NCBI GenBank assembly: GCA_021784615.1
Contig: JAJYHU010000399.1
Coordinates: forward strand, 1 to 28,127
Direction: 5' to 3'
Length of the DNA stretch: 28,127 nucleotides
Source of the DNA: Acidobacteriota bacterium
GTDB lineage: Bacteria > Acidobacteriota > Terriglobia > UBA7540
Part shown: in pieces, positions 1 through 7,385 of the stretch
Layout of the letters: the number at the start of each line of letters is the position of its first letter
Numbering within the stretch: the stretch's first letter is position 1
Translations under genes and position numbers: made by a program
Notes under the pieces: generated by a model
Database searches by the model: none
Seen by the model: the letters and a program-made list of their open reading frames with translations, nothing else
What the model was told of the DNA's origin: nothing

Positions 1-98
1 AGCTTACAACCAGGAGGCGCGGCCATTTCAATGGACCTATACCGGCAATCCCTTGGCTGCCTAAATAAGTCAACGCATTTTACGAACGCAACACTAGG

Positions 99-687
99 CC
101 GAAGCCGAAAGCGCAGAGGAATTTCACCGACCCGGACTCACGGATCATGAAAGACGGAGCGACGAAGGAGTTTGTGCAAGCCTACAACGCGCAGGCGGTG
201 GTGGACAGCCAGGCGCAGGTGATCGTGGCGGCGGCGGTGACGCAAGAAGCCAATGACAAGCAGCAATTGGTGCCCATGTTGGAGCAAGTGAAAATCGTGA
301 CGGGGAGTAAGCCGCAGCAAGCCACGGCGGATGCCGGCTACTTCAGCGAGGCGCAGGTGACCGATCCCAAGCTGGAGGGTATCGATCTGCTGGTGGCGCC
401 GGATCGACAGAAGCACGGCCAGCAAGCGCCCGTGACGACAGGTCCGCCTGCGCCCGAGTCGTCCGGCGTGGCCGAGCAAATGCGGCACCAGATGCGCACG
501 GCGGAAGGGCGGGCGGTTTACAAATGCGCAAGGCCATTGTGGAACCGGTCTTTGGCCAGATCAAAGAGCAGCGTGGTTTTCGGAGATTTCTGCTGCGAGG
601 ACTGAAGCCCGTCGAAGCGGAGTGGCGACTGATTTGCGCCACCCACTGAAACTCTTCCGATGCGGATGGAGTCCGCAGATGGCCTGA
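99..687 (+). pseudogene. IS1182-like transposase remnant, frameshifted
   Basis: This is a decayed DDE transposase of the IS1182/IS5-like group. In the first frame it reads PKPKAQRNFTDPDSRIMKDG, then a stretch with YNAQAVVDSQAQ and ADAGYFSE, which are the usual core blocks of this family and include the second catalytic Asp. The frame breaks at about 525-526. The C-terminal block VEPVFGQIKEQRGFRRF, which carries the catalytic Glu, continues in another frame from 527 to a stop at 647. A third frame from 646 gives LKLFRCGW, the usual end of the protein. The N-terminal half is missing: the frame is closed by a stop at 66-68. Two frameshifts and the 5' loss mean that it cannot make an active transposase. 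No terminal inverted repeats were recognised. I am confident of the family type and less sure of the exact IS subgroup. Confidence 0.8.
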
Positions 688-894
688 AGGAACGAAAGGC
701 GGCCCCGCACTTACGTCCAGGGCAGCCTTGGCGACCTCAAAAACTTAAAACCCGTGTCGGGGAAGCCCAAAGATGCCAAAGAAACAAATTCCAAAACCTT
801 TATCTCCGAAGGACTCCTAAGACTGAAACCTTCGTTTTTCTGCGCCAAAAGCGGTAATGAGGGGCTCTGACTGGATGAAGGCCAATATTTTCAT

Positions 895-906
895 GCAGTT
901 AACTGC
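895..906. repeat. Perfect 12-bp palindrome
   Basis: GCAGTTAACTGC is a perfect 12-bp palindrome located 28 bases before a CRP/FNR-like site. It could be half of a dimeric regulator operator, but a single copy is weak evidence and no second copy was noticed in the window. Confidence 0.3.
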
Positions 907-933
907 CTGCTCGGATGCCTGTTTGGGCTCTGA

Positions 934-949
934 TGTGACGGTAATCACA
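934..949. promoter_or_regulatory. CRP/FNR-family-type binding site
   Basis: TGTGA-CGGTAA-TCACA matches the classic CRP-type consensus TGTGA-N6-TCACA at all ten conserved positions. It lies about 113 bases upstream of the start of the GbsR-type gene and about 800 bases upstream of the outer-membrane cytochrome gene. If the weak promoter at 991-1018 is real, the site would be centred near -83, a spacing compatible with activation by this family. Which regulator of the CRP/FNR superfamily would bind it cannot be told, because no such regulator is encoded in the window. Confidence 0.5.
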
Positions 950-990
950 AAGATGGGTGACCGGGATCACCGATTGCGGGTACCCGAGTG

Positions 991-1018
991 TTGCACAGTA
1001 TCCCGTGTTGATTGTAAT
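991..1018 (+). promoter_or_regulatory. Possible weak sigma-70-like promoter for the GbsR-type gene
   Basis: A -35-like TTGCAC (991-996) and a -10-like TGTAAT (1013-1018) are separated by 16 bases. The -10 matches the consensus at five of six positions, but the -35 is poor, as expected for an activator-dependent promoter. It would give a leader of roughly 35-40 bases before the chosen ATG at 1062. This is a pattern match only. Confidence 0.25.
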
Positions 1019-1061
1019 TACAGAAATAACCGTAAAAAACGAAGATCTCAGTACATCCGTT

Positions 1062-1583
1062 ATGGACCTCACAGTTGCAACCGAAAAGTTCGTCGCTTGG
1101 TGGGGAGAAATGGGCAGCAAGTGGGGTGTAAACCGGACCGTTGCGGAGATACACGCTCTTTTCTATTTGTCTCGCGACCCGTTGAATGCGGATGATGTCG
1201 CCGCCCACTTGTCGTTTTCCCGTTCGAACGTCAGTTCCAGCCTGCATGAGCTGGAAAACTGGGGCCTGATAAGTCCGGTGCACTTCCGGGGGGACCGCAA
1301 GCAATATTACGAGGCGATCAAGGATCCTTGGGAGATGTTCCGGGTGATCCTTGATGAGCGGCGGCGGCGGGAGATTAACCCGACTGTGGCGACGTTGCGG
1401 GCCTGCCTTGAGGATGTGGCGGGGTCAACGCAGGAAGACCTGTATACCCAGGAGCGGTTGCGCGCCATGTTGGAATTTTTCGAGGTTATGATTCCTTTGT
1501 ACGATGAGCTTCGGCGTTTGCCCCGTGGTCCTATTCAGAATCTTGCCAGGCTGACGGCAAAGATAAGGGAAGTTATCGGGTAG
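1062..1583 (+). CDS. GbsR/MarR-family winged-helix transcriptional regulator
   Basis: A 173-residue DNA-binding protein resembling the GbsR/MarR family. The N-terminal part has the family's KFVAWWGEMGSKWGVNRT pattern. It is followed by a winged helix (about residues 25-75) with a recognition-helix region FSRSNVSSSLHELENWGLI, and by a long helical C-terminal dimerisation region rich in Arg and Leu. The open frame extends upstream to 957. I chose the ATG at 1062 because similarity to the family begins there and the extra 35 residues look unstructured. No clear Shine-Dalgarno sequence is visible. It is transcribed towards the outer-membrane cytochrome gene 162 bases downstream, so it may control the electron-transfer genes, but that is inference from position. 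Regulators of this family often sense small molecules or stress. The ligand here is unknown. Confidence 0.8.
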   Translation: MDLTVATEKFVAWWGEMGSKWGVNRTVAEIHALFYLSRDPLNADDVAAHLSFSRSNVSSSLHELENWGLISPVHFRGDRKQYYEAIKDPWEMFRVILDERRRREINPTVATLRACLEDVAGSTQEDLYTQERLRAMLEFFEVMIPLYDELRRLPRGPIQNLARLTAKIREVIG

Positions 1584-1745
1584 CATCCCAATTCAACGCC
1601 GGCGGCCTTGCGGTCGTTCTACGAACCGCCCCAGGATGCGGCAGATCGGCGAGCCGCAAAGGACATGGTATTGATTAAGTGGACAATTACGTCCGGTGTC
1701 AGACAAATCGAGCATTGAAGGAAACACGAGTTGGAGGTGTTTTAG

Positions 1746-3104
1746 ATGGGTTCGTTCAAGCATTTCAATCGACTGGCGTGGATTGGCATGGTCGTCCTGG
1801 CTCTGGCGTTGGCGGGTAGCTCTAAAGCTTTGGCTATCACCAGCTTTGCAAGGCAAACCGGATTGCCTTGCAGTTCGTGCCATACCATTCCGCCGGAGCT
1901 CACACCGTTTGGAAGGGCATTCAAGCTGAATGGATACACTTTGACAGGCATGCCGCAGATTACTGCCAAGCCTGCTCATCAGGAAGCGGGTCTATCCCTG
2001 AACCGCAACATGCCCATTGCTGCCTTCATTCAATTTGCGTATGCAGGCACCAATCGTCCGCAGCCCGGAACGGAAAACTGGAACTTTGAATTTCCGCAGG
2101 CTGCAAGCCTTTTCCTGGCCGGCGCCATGTCCGACCACGTTGGAAGTTTTATTCAGGTCACTTATGATCCGCAAGGCGACCACTTCAGTTGGGACAACAC
2201 GGACGTCCGGTACTCCAATCGGAGGACTTTTGCCGGGAAAGACCTTGTATATGGCTTCACATTCAACAATAATCCGACGGTTGAAGATCTCTGGAACGAT
2301 ACTCCGGCATGGGGTTTCCCCTGGGTTGGGCCGAACCAGACTCCCTCGCCCATGGCCGGGACTCTGGTTGACGGCGGACTGGCGCAGGATGTCGGGGGTA
2401 TCGGCACTTATGCCATGTGGGATGGCCACCTCTACGGCGCCGCTGCCATTTATCGTTCTATGCACCTTGGCAACCCGCAGCCAAACGCCGGTGTGGGCTT
2501 CGGCATCAATATTCGAGGCGCTGCACCCTACTGGCGGCTGGCTTGGCAGCAAACGATGGGGAATAATTATCTGGAAGTGGGCACCTATGGCATGCATGTT
2601 GCCTCAACCCCGAATGCAGTTACCGGGCCGGAAGACTTTTACACGGATGTAGCGGCAGATGCCCAGTACGAGCGTATTCTGCCTACGTTAAATAACAACA
2701 CTATTTCGGTTCATACGAGTTACATCCATGAAAGTTCTAACCTTCTGGCCACATTTGCTGCTGAGGGTGCGGGCTTTCCGCAACATAACCTGAGCACTTT
2801 CAAGCTGGACGGCACCTATCACTTCCGGAACAAGTACGGGGCTACCGTGGGCTATTTCAACACGTGGGGAACTGCGGACCCGGTGCTTTATGCCCAAAAC
2901 CCGATTGACGGCAGCGGCAGTGGCTCTCCCAATAGCGATGGGTACACCCTCCAGTTTGCGTATTGGCCATGGCAGAATATCGACTTCACGGCCCAGTACA
3001 CCGGGTACCTGAAATTCAACGGCGGGACTACCAACTATGATGCTGCGGGCAGGAATGCATCCGACAACAACGCAGCGTATTTCACGGCCTGGTTTATTTT
3101 CTAG
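1746..3104 (+). CDS. Cyc2-like fused monoheme cytochrome / outer-membrane beta-barrel
   Basis: A 452-residue exported protein. Residues 1-30 form a signal peptide ending ALA before Ile31. The mature N-terminus has FARQTGLPCSSCH (one c-type heme site, Cys42-Cys45-His46) followed by ELTPFGRAFKLNGYT, a layout I recognise from the Cyc2 group of fused cytochrome-porins. The remaining ~380 residues have alternating aromatic and polar strands, many Gly and Asn, and a C-terminal Phe (AYFTAWFIF). These are typical of outer-membrane barrels. The length fits Cyc2-type proteins. A strong GGAGGT site (1733-1738) lies 7 bases before the ATG. Cyc2 homologues carry electrons across the outer membrane, some from Fe(II). 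Related heme-barrels with no known function also exist, so iron oxidation is not established. Next come a cupredoxin gene and the ACIII genes, which suggests one electron-transfer chain. Confidence 0.7.
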   Translation: MGSFKHFNRLAWIGMVVLALALAGSSKALAITSFARQTGLPCSSCHTIPPELTPFGRAFKLNGYTLTGMPQITAKPAHQEAGLSLNRNMPIAAFIQFAYAGTNRPQPGTENWNFEFPQAASLFLAGAMSDHVGSFIQVTYDPQGDHFSWDNTDVRYSNRRTFAGKDLVYGFTFNNNPTVEDLWNDTPAWGFPWVGPNQTPSPMAGTLVDGGLAQDVGGIGTYAMWDGHLYGAAAIYRSMHLGNPQPNAGVGFGINIRGAAPYWRLAWQQTMGNNYLEVGTYGMHVASTPNAVTGPEDFYTDVAADAQYERILPTLNNNTISVHTSYIHESSNLLATFAAEGAGFPQHNLSTFKLDGTYHFRNKYGATVGYFNTWGTADPVLYAQNPIDGSGSGSPNSDGYTLQFAYWPWQNIDFTAQYTGYLKFNGGTTNYDAAGRNASDNNAAYFTAWFIF

Positions 3105-3119
3105 GTTGGCCTGAATGCC

Positions 3120-3181
3120 GGGGAGGCAGCAATTCTTTTTGCCTGGATGTGAGCGGAAGCGCACATGAAGGAAGCCTCCCC
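3120..3181. repeat. Long-range inverted repeat / structured intergenic RNA
   Basis: GGGGAGGC (3120-3127) pairs perfectly with GCCTCCCC (3174-3181). Between the arms, ATGTG and CACAT can form an inner hairpin with a further GC pair next to the loop. The structure begins 16 bases after the stop of the cytochrome-barrel gene. No T-run follows the distal arm, so it is not a textbook intrinsic terminator. It may stabilise the 3' end of the upstream transcript or attenuate transcription into the cupredoxin gene. Confidence 0.4.
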
Positions 3182-3342
3182 ATGGTTCTTGCTCGAAGGG
3201 GTTAGGCCCATGGCCTTACCAGGGGAACTCCGAGCCTGAGGAAAGCGAAGCCCAAATTTGGCCAGTTATTTTGATATTATTGATCCAAACCTGAGTATCG
3301 GGTAATTTGGTGTACGAAACTTTTGCGGGGGTCAAGACAATC

Positions 3343-4113
3343 ATGAAGCAAAAACAAATTATCTGGACCATCACTCTGATCGCAGCTTTTCTCGTTATCT
3401 CGGGTGTGCAAGCGAAGGTTTCCCTTGCGGCTCCCGCACCTCGTTCGCGGGGCGGGTCGGCGAAAGGGGCAACTGGCGCGATTACCGGCAAGATTCTTTT
3501 TGAGGGAACCAAGCCGCATCTTCCACAGATCTCCATGGCCCAGGACCCGGAGTGCGTCCGTGAGCGCCACGGGCAGGCAATTCGTCCTGACGATGGGAGA
3601 GTGAATCCTAACGATACGCTTCCCAATGTTTTCGTCTACGTCAAGTCAGGCGCTCAGAACGATCACTTTCCAACTCCTGCGAGTGCGGTGACTTTGGACC
3701 AAAAGGGTTGCGTTTATGTTCCGCACGTTCTGGGGATTATGGTTGGGCAGCCCCTCAAGGTCGTGAATAGCGATTTCACTACTCACAACATTCACGTCAT
3801 GTCGAAGAACAACCCGCAGTGGAACCAGTCTCAGCCGCCCGGGGGCGCGCCGTTTTACAAAAAGTTCGCGCATCCGGAGGTGATGGTCCCGGTGCATTGC
3901 AATGAGCACCCGTGGATGAAGGCCTATATCGGAGTCGTTGCCAATCCACTGTTTGCCGTGACGGGGCAGGAAGGAACGTTTACCATCAAAGGCGTTCCTG
4001 CTGGCGAGTACACTCTTGAGGCGTGGACTGCCACCTTTGGCACTGAGGAAAAAACGGTGACCGTGCATGCTCATGAGGCCACAACGGTGGACTTTACCTT
4101 CCATCATGAATGA
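3343..4113 (+). CDS. Secreted cupredoxin with carboxypeptidase-regulatory-like C-terminal domain
   Basis: A 256-residue exported blue-copper-type protein. A hydrophobic signal segment (about residues 5-31) is followed by a beta-rich region beginning GAITGKILFEG. The copper site is visible as His148/His151 (HNIHVM) and Cys186-x2-His189-x2-Met192 (CNEHPWM). That C-x2-H-x2-M spacing is the one seen in amicyanin, and proteins of this build are often annotated as methylamine-utilisation-like. The last ~48 residues (GTFTIKGVPAGEYTLEAW and after) resemble a carboxypeptidase regulatory-like beta-sandwich. The frame could start at 3307, but the ATG at 3343 directly precedes a normal signal peptide. 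It lies between an outer-membrane cytochrome-barrel gene and the ACIII operon, so a role as periplasmic one-electron carrier is a reasonable inference. No methylamine dehydrogenase genes are present. Confidence 0.75.
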   Translation: MKQKQIIWTITLIAAFLVISGVQAKVSLAAPAPRSRGGSAKGATGAITGKILFEGTKPHLPQISMAQDPECVRERHGQAIRPDDGRVNPNDTLPNVFVYVKSGAQNDHFPTPASAVTLDQKGCVYVPHVLGIMVGQPLKVVNSDFTTHNIHVMSKNNPQWNQSQPPGGAPFYKKFAHPEVMVPVHCNEHPWMKAYIGVVANPLFAVTGQEGTFTIKGVPAGEYTLEAWTATFGTEEKTVTVHAHEATTVDFTFHHE

Positions 4114-4275
4114 TGTCTAAGTTTGTACTCGTAATTGTTTTGTGAATTTGAAGATAGGAAGTGGCGCATCCCACCGAAGGCCGGTTTTAGGAGGGCTCGG
4201 TGTGATGCAGCTAGGCCGGGGCGCTTGGGCCTGGAAGGGGCAGTCTGAGCTTCATAAACGATCTCCTGCGGCAGC

Positions 4276-4308
4276 GCGTTCCGGCTCCCGAATCGGAAGC
4301 CGGAACGC
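4276..4308. repeat. Intergenic hairpin between the cupredoxin and actA genes
   Basis: GCGTTCCGGCT (4276-4286) and AGCCGGAACGC (4298-4308) form a perfect 11-bp stem with an 11-base loop. TCCTGCG (4264-4270) could alternatively pair with CGCAGGA (4306-4312), so two mutually exclusive folds are possible. No T-run follows. The hairpin sits in the 274-base gap before actA, which otherwise holds no supportable gene. It may be a factor-dependent terminator or a leader structure that sets relative expression of cupredoxin and ACIII. Confidence 0.4.
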
Positions 4309-4387
4309 AGGACGACTGCGGGGCAATCAGGTGATGGCGGTATTTCGTAACTCGAAGTTAACGCAAAGGATGATTTAATCTTTCGCT

Positions 4388-4999
4388 ATGTTGAGTCTTA
4401 GGGGCTGGACCGTACTGGGGTTGGGTTTCGTTATTACGGGTGCTATTGCGACTCTTGTTTCGTGTTCGAGCGGCAAGCAGACGGAAGTGAAGCACCCTTC
4501 CTATGTAACTTCCGGGCAATTCACTACTGCACATCCAACTTTGCTGGCTGCGGCTAAGGATTACATTGACTCCTATCCGACTCATGTCCAGCAGCCCATC
4601 GCGTTCACACACAAGGTGCACTTGCAGCATGGGATGCAGTGTACAGATTGTCATAAAGGTGTGGGCGAGGGTCCGGATGCGACTATCCCGAACGTGCAAC
4701 TCTGTATGAGCTGCCACCAGGTCATTGCAACCAATAAACCAGAGATCAAAAAAATCGCCGCATACCAGAAAAAGGGTGAGCAGATCCCCTGGCATCGCGT
4801 CTACTGGTTTTATCAGTCGGCTCACGTGAAGTTTTGGCATGGACCGCACATTCGTGCCGGAGTCAATTGCGCCACCTGTCACGGAGATATGAAGCAGCAA
4901 ACGGTCGCTGTGCGCAAGGCAGGGTTGGATATGGGATTTTGTGTGGGGTGCCACCGAATGCACAAGGCTCCGACGGATTGTACGACCTGTCATTTCTAG
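4388..4999 (+). CDS. actA: ActA, pentaheme cytochrome c subunit of Alternative Complex III
   Basis: A 203-residue pentaheme c-type cytochrome, the electron-output subunit of Alternative Complex III (quinol:electron-acceptor oxidoreductase). Five CxxCH motifs are present: CTDCH at 85, CMSCH at 106, CATCH at 161, CVGCH at 185 and CTTCH at 198. The protein ends one residue after the last heme His. The N-terminus is a hydrophobic segment followed by LVSC, a lipobox-like site, so the protein is probably a membrane-tethered periplasmic lipoprotein. Length and heme spacing fit ActA. Other His residues available as sixth ligands occur in the FTHKVHLQH and FWHGPH segments. It is the first gene of a tight act operon. 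The start is the only in-frame ATG that gives a normal signal segment, although no strong ribosome-binding site is visible. Confidence 0.9.
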   Translation: MLSLRGWTVLGLGFVITGAIATLVSCSSGKQTEVKHPSYVTSGQFTTAHPTLLAAAKDYIDSYPTHVQQPIAFTHKVHLQHGMQCTDCHKGVGEGPDATIPNVQLCMSCHQVIATNKPEIKKIAAYQKKGEQIPWHRVYWFYQSAHVKFWHGPHIRAGVNCATCHGDMKQQTVAVRKAGLDMGFCVGCHRMHKAPTDCTTCHF

Positions 5000-5060
5000 G
5001 CACTAAGAATCCGCCCGAACGAGGGCTGTGCCGTGCAGGGCAACGGCGGTAAGAAGGCTT

Positions 5061-7331
5061 ATGGATCGTCGCAATTTTCTTAAAATCTCGGCAGTAGGCA
5101 GTGCAACGGTAGCTCTTGATGCGTGTGGCAAGCCGGAGCATCAACTCATCCACTTTATTCCCGAAGAAGAACTGATTCCAGGTGTTGCTGAATGGAAGCC
5201 CGGCGTTTGTACTCAATGTCCGGCTGGGTGCGGTCTCCAGGTGCGGGTGATGGAGGGCGAGGCAGAGGTAACTCGTCACGGACAGTTGGGCCTGCTCAGC
5301 ATGGGACTGGCCAAGAAGCTGGAAGGCAACCCTGAGCATCCTGTCAATCAGGGCAGGCTTTGCGCCTGGGGACAGGCCGGCCTCCAAGTGACCTACAATC
5401 CTGACCGTATCCGCTTCCCCCTTAAACGTTCGGGGCCGCGAGGCTCAGGTGAATATCAGGAGATTACCTGGGAAGAGGCGGTCAAGGAATTGGTCGCGCA
5501 TCTTTCATCGCTGAAGTCTGCGGGGAAATCCCTGCCTCTGGCGTTTCTGACTGAGCCCCTTCATGACCACCGCAGTGTTCTGATTGAGCATTTCCTCGAG
5601 GCACTCGGCGCGCCACCGGCGGTGAGGTTTGAATTTTTTGAGCACACTGTCCTGCGCCGGGCGAACGAACTGAGTTTCGGCCATCATCAATTGCCGACCT
5701 TTGATCTGGCGAACGCAAACTATGTCATCTCCTTCGGAGCGGATTTTCTTGGCACATGGAACTCGCCCGTGGCGCAAAACCTGGGTTACGGGACCATGCG
5801 GCAGGGAAGACCCGGGCAGCGCGGCAAGTTTGTACAGGTTGAAGCGCGAATGTCCCAAACCGGCGCCAACGCCGATGAGTGGGTCTACGCAAAGCCGGGG
5901 ACGGAGGGCTTGCTGGCTTTAGGCCTGGCGCACGTAATCATGAGCGAGAAGCTGCGCCCCGCAGAGGCAGCGAGTCAGGCGGGATCGCGCATCGATGGCT
6001 GGTCCAAGGGACTTCCGGATCACACGCCCGAGGCGGTAGCGAAGATGACGGGGGTGGAGGCCGACAGGATTCAGCGTCTCGCGCGCGAGATGGCTGTACA
6101 CACGCCCGCGGTGGCGATTATCGGCGGAGCGCCGCTGGCCCAGACCAATGGGCTTGCCAGCGCGCTGGCTGCCAACGCGCTCAATGGCCTGCTGGGCAGC
6201 GTCGAAAAACCTGGAGGCCTTTTCTTTACGCCGCAGCCCCCCATGCCGGACCTTGCCGTTCCGAAGAAAGGACTTTCTGTCCGCGCTCTCTCGGAGGGTA
6301 TCCGGTCAGGATCGGCTCCGGTTGAAGCTCTGCTGATCTATAATGCCAACCCGGTTTTTGCCAGCCCGGTTGAGTGGCGAGTGAAGGAATCTCTGGAGAA
6401 GGTCTCGTTTATCGCAAGCTTTGGGAGTTTTGTCGATGAGACCAGCATCCTGTCAGACCTGATTCTGCCGGATCATTCCTATCTTGAATCCTGGGTTGAC
6501 AACATCCCCCAATCGGGGACGACGGAAGCCGTGGCCAGTCTCGCGCCGCCGGCAATGAGTCCGTTGCACCATACAAGGTCCACGCCGGATGTCCTGCTGG
6601 ACGTGGCGCAACAACTGGGCGGCAGCGTGGGCAAGGCGCTGCCGTGGAAAACTTACCAGGACATGCTTCAGGCGGCCTTTGATTCATTGCGCAGCCATCC
6701 GGGCTCAGTTTCCGCAAAAGCCGCAGCCGACTTTTGGAGCGAGGTGCAGGAAAAGGGCGGCTGGTGGAGTGCTGAAATAACAAAATCCCCTGCATCGCAA
6801 GGAACGAAATCTTCGGGCGCTCCGGCCAAAGTTACGGAGCCGCAGTTTGACGGCTCTCCGCAGGAGTATCCTTTCAACTTCCTGCCTTATGCTTCGTTGC
6901 AGTTTGGCGACGGGCGGCACGCGAACCTCCCGTGGATGCAAGAGATGCCGGACACGATTTCGACGGCCATGTGGAGCGTCTGGCTGGAGATCAATCCCCA
7001 GACGGCGGACCGCCTGGGCATCAAGCAGGGCGACCTGCTGGAAGTCGCCTCGCAACACGGCAAGTTGCAGGCGCCCGCCCTGATAGCTCCGGGAATTGCT
7101 CCGGATGTGGTCGCGATGCCCGTGGGCCAGGGACACGAAAGCTATGGCCGTTACGCGAGCCAGCGCGGGGCGAATCCCATCAAGATTCTGGCAGCACAGA
7201 CCGAACCTGAAACGGGTGCGCTGGCCTGGGCGGCCACGCGGGTGAAGATTACGCGCGTCGGCAAGAAAGGCAAGCTCATCCTGTTTGCCGGGGGGCTGCG
7301 CGAGTGGCCACGCGAATTCCGGCACCGGTAA
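5061..7331 (+). CDS. actB1: ActB1, molybdopterin-oxidoreductase-like subunit of Alternative Complex III
   Basis: A 756-residue large periplasmic subunit of ACIII, homologous to the catalytic chain of polysulfide/thiosulfate reductases. In characterised ACIII this subunit lacks a molybdenum cofactor and is structural. The N-terminus has a Tat-type MDRRNFLK motif and then LDAC (Cys22), a lipobox-like site. Cys50, Cys53, Cys57 and Cys101 have the order of the family's N-terminal [4Fe-4S] site. The rest is a long Mo-oxidoreductase fold with the ENP/NANP-type segment IYNANPVFASP. Elsewhere ActB is often a single B1-B2 fusion. Here the iron-sulfur part is the separate next gene. The frame is open from 5028, but the ATG at 5061 with a preceding AAGAAGG directly starts the Tat motif, so I prefer it. 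Confidence 0.9.
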   Translation: MDRRNFLKISAVGSATVALDACGKPEHQLIHFIPEEELIPGVAEWKPGVCTQCPAGCGLQVRVMEGEAEVTRHGQLGLLSMGLAKKLEGNPEHPVNQGRLCAWGQAGLQVTYNPDRIRFPLKRSGPRGSGEYQEITWEEAVKELVAHLSSLKSAGKSLPLAFLTEPLHDHRSVLIEHFLEALGAPPAVRFEFFEHTVLRRANELSFGHHQLPTFDLANANYVISFGADFLGTWNSPVAQNLGYGTMRQGRPGQRGKFVQVEARMSQTGANADEWVYAKPGTEGLLALGLAHVIMSEKLRPAEAASQAGSRIDGWSKGLPDHTPEAVAKMTGVEADRIQRLAREMAVHTPAVAIIGGAPLAQTNGLASALAANALNGLLGSVEKPGGLFFTPQPPMPDLAVPKKGLSVRALSEGIRSGSAPVEALLIYNANPVFASPVEWRVKESLEKVSFIASFGSFVDETSILSDLILPDHSYLESWVDNIPQSGTTEAVASLAPPAMSPLHHTRSTPDVLLDVAQQLGGSVGKALPWKTYQDMLQAAFDSLRSHPGSVSAKAAADFWSEVQEKGGWWSAEITKSPASQGTKSSGAPAKVTEPQFDGSPQEYPFNFLPYASLQFGDGRHANLPWMQEMPDTISTAMWSVWLEINPQTADRLGIKQGDLLEVASQHGKLQAPALIAPGIAPDVVAMPVGQGHESYGRYASQRGANPIKILAAQTEPETGALAWAATRVKITRVGKKGKLILFAGGLREWPREFRHR

Positions 7332-7385
7332 GCAGGAATGGACGGGCAGGGGACGTTGCGAAAACATTGGAAGGTGAAACAATCT

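Larger units (their letters stand above)
688..1061. other. Non-coding stretch upstream of the GbsR-type regulator
   Basis: About 370 bases without a convincing gene. Short open frames exist here on both strands, but their products are basic, low-complexity and resemble no family I recognise. The stretch holds a 12-bp palindrome (895-906), a CRP/FNR-type site (934-949) and a possible weak promoter (991-1018), all listed separately. A second small palindrome, TGTAATTACA, lies at 1013-1022 and overlaps that possible -10 element. The left part is probably eroded sequence next to the transposase remnant. The right part is probably the control region of the downstream regulator gene. Confidence 0.5.

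Noticed and set aside
138..642. Open frames on the - strand across the transposase remnant
   Set aside because: Their products are His/Arg/Leu-rich shadows of the + strand transposase codons and resemble no family.
660..857. A 65-codon + strand open frame
   Set aside because: It begins inside the end of the transposase remnant, has no ribosome-binding site, and its product is a basic sequence without recognisable motifs.
1690..1712. GTCCGGTGTCAGAC, resembling parts of REP-type elements
   Set aside because: Only one copy is seen in the window and no flanking partner or REP-associated transposase gene is present.
1746..3104. Calling the cytochrome-barrel an iron oxidase (Cyc2 itself)
   Set aside because: The heme head and layout fit, but related barrel cytochromes of unknown function share these motifs, so substrate and direction cannot be claimed from sequence alone.
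4142..4378. A 78-codon + strand open frame between the cupredoxin and actA genes
   Set aside because: It runs through the intergenic hairpin, has odd composition and no family resemblance. It is more likely leader DNA.
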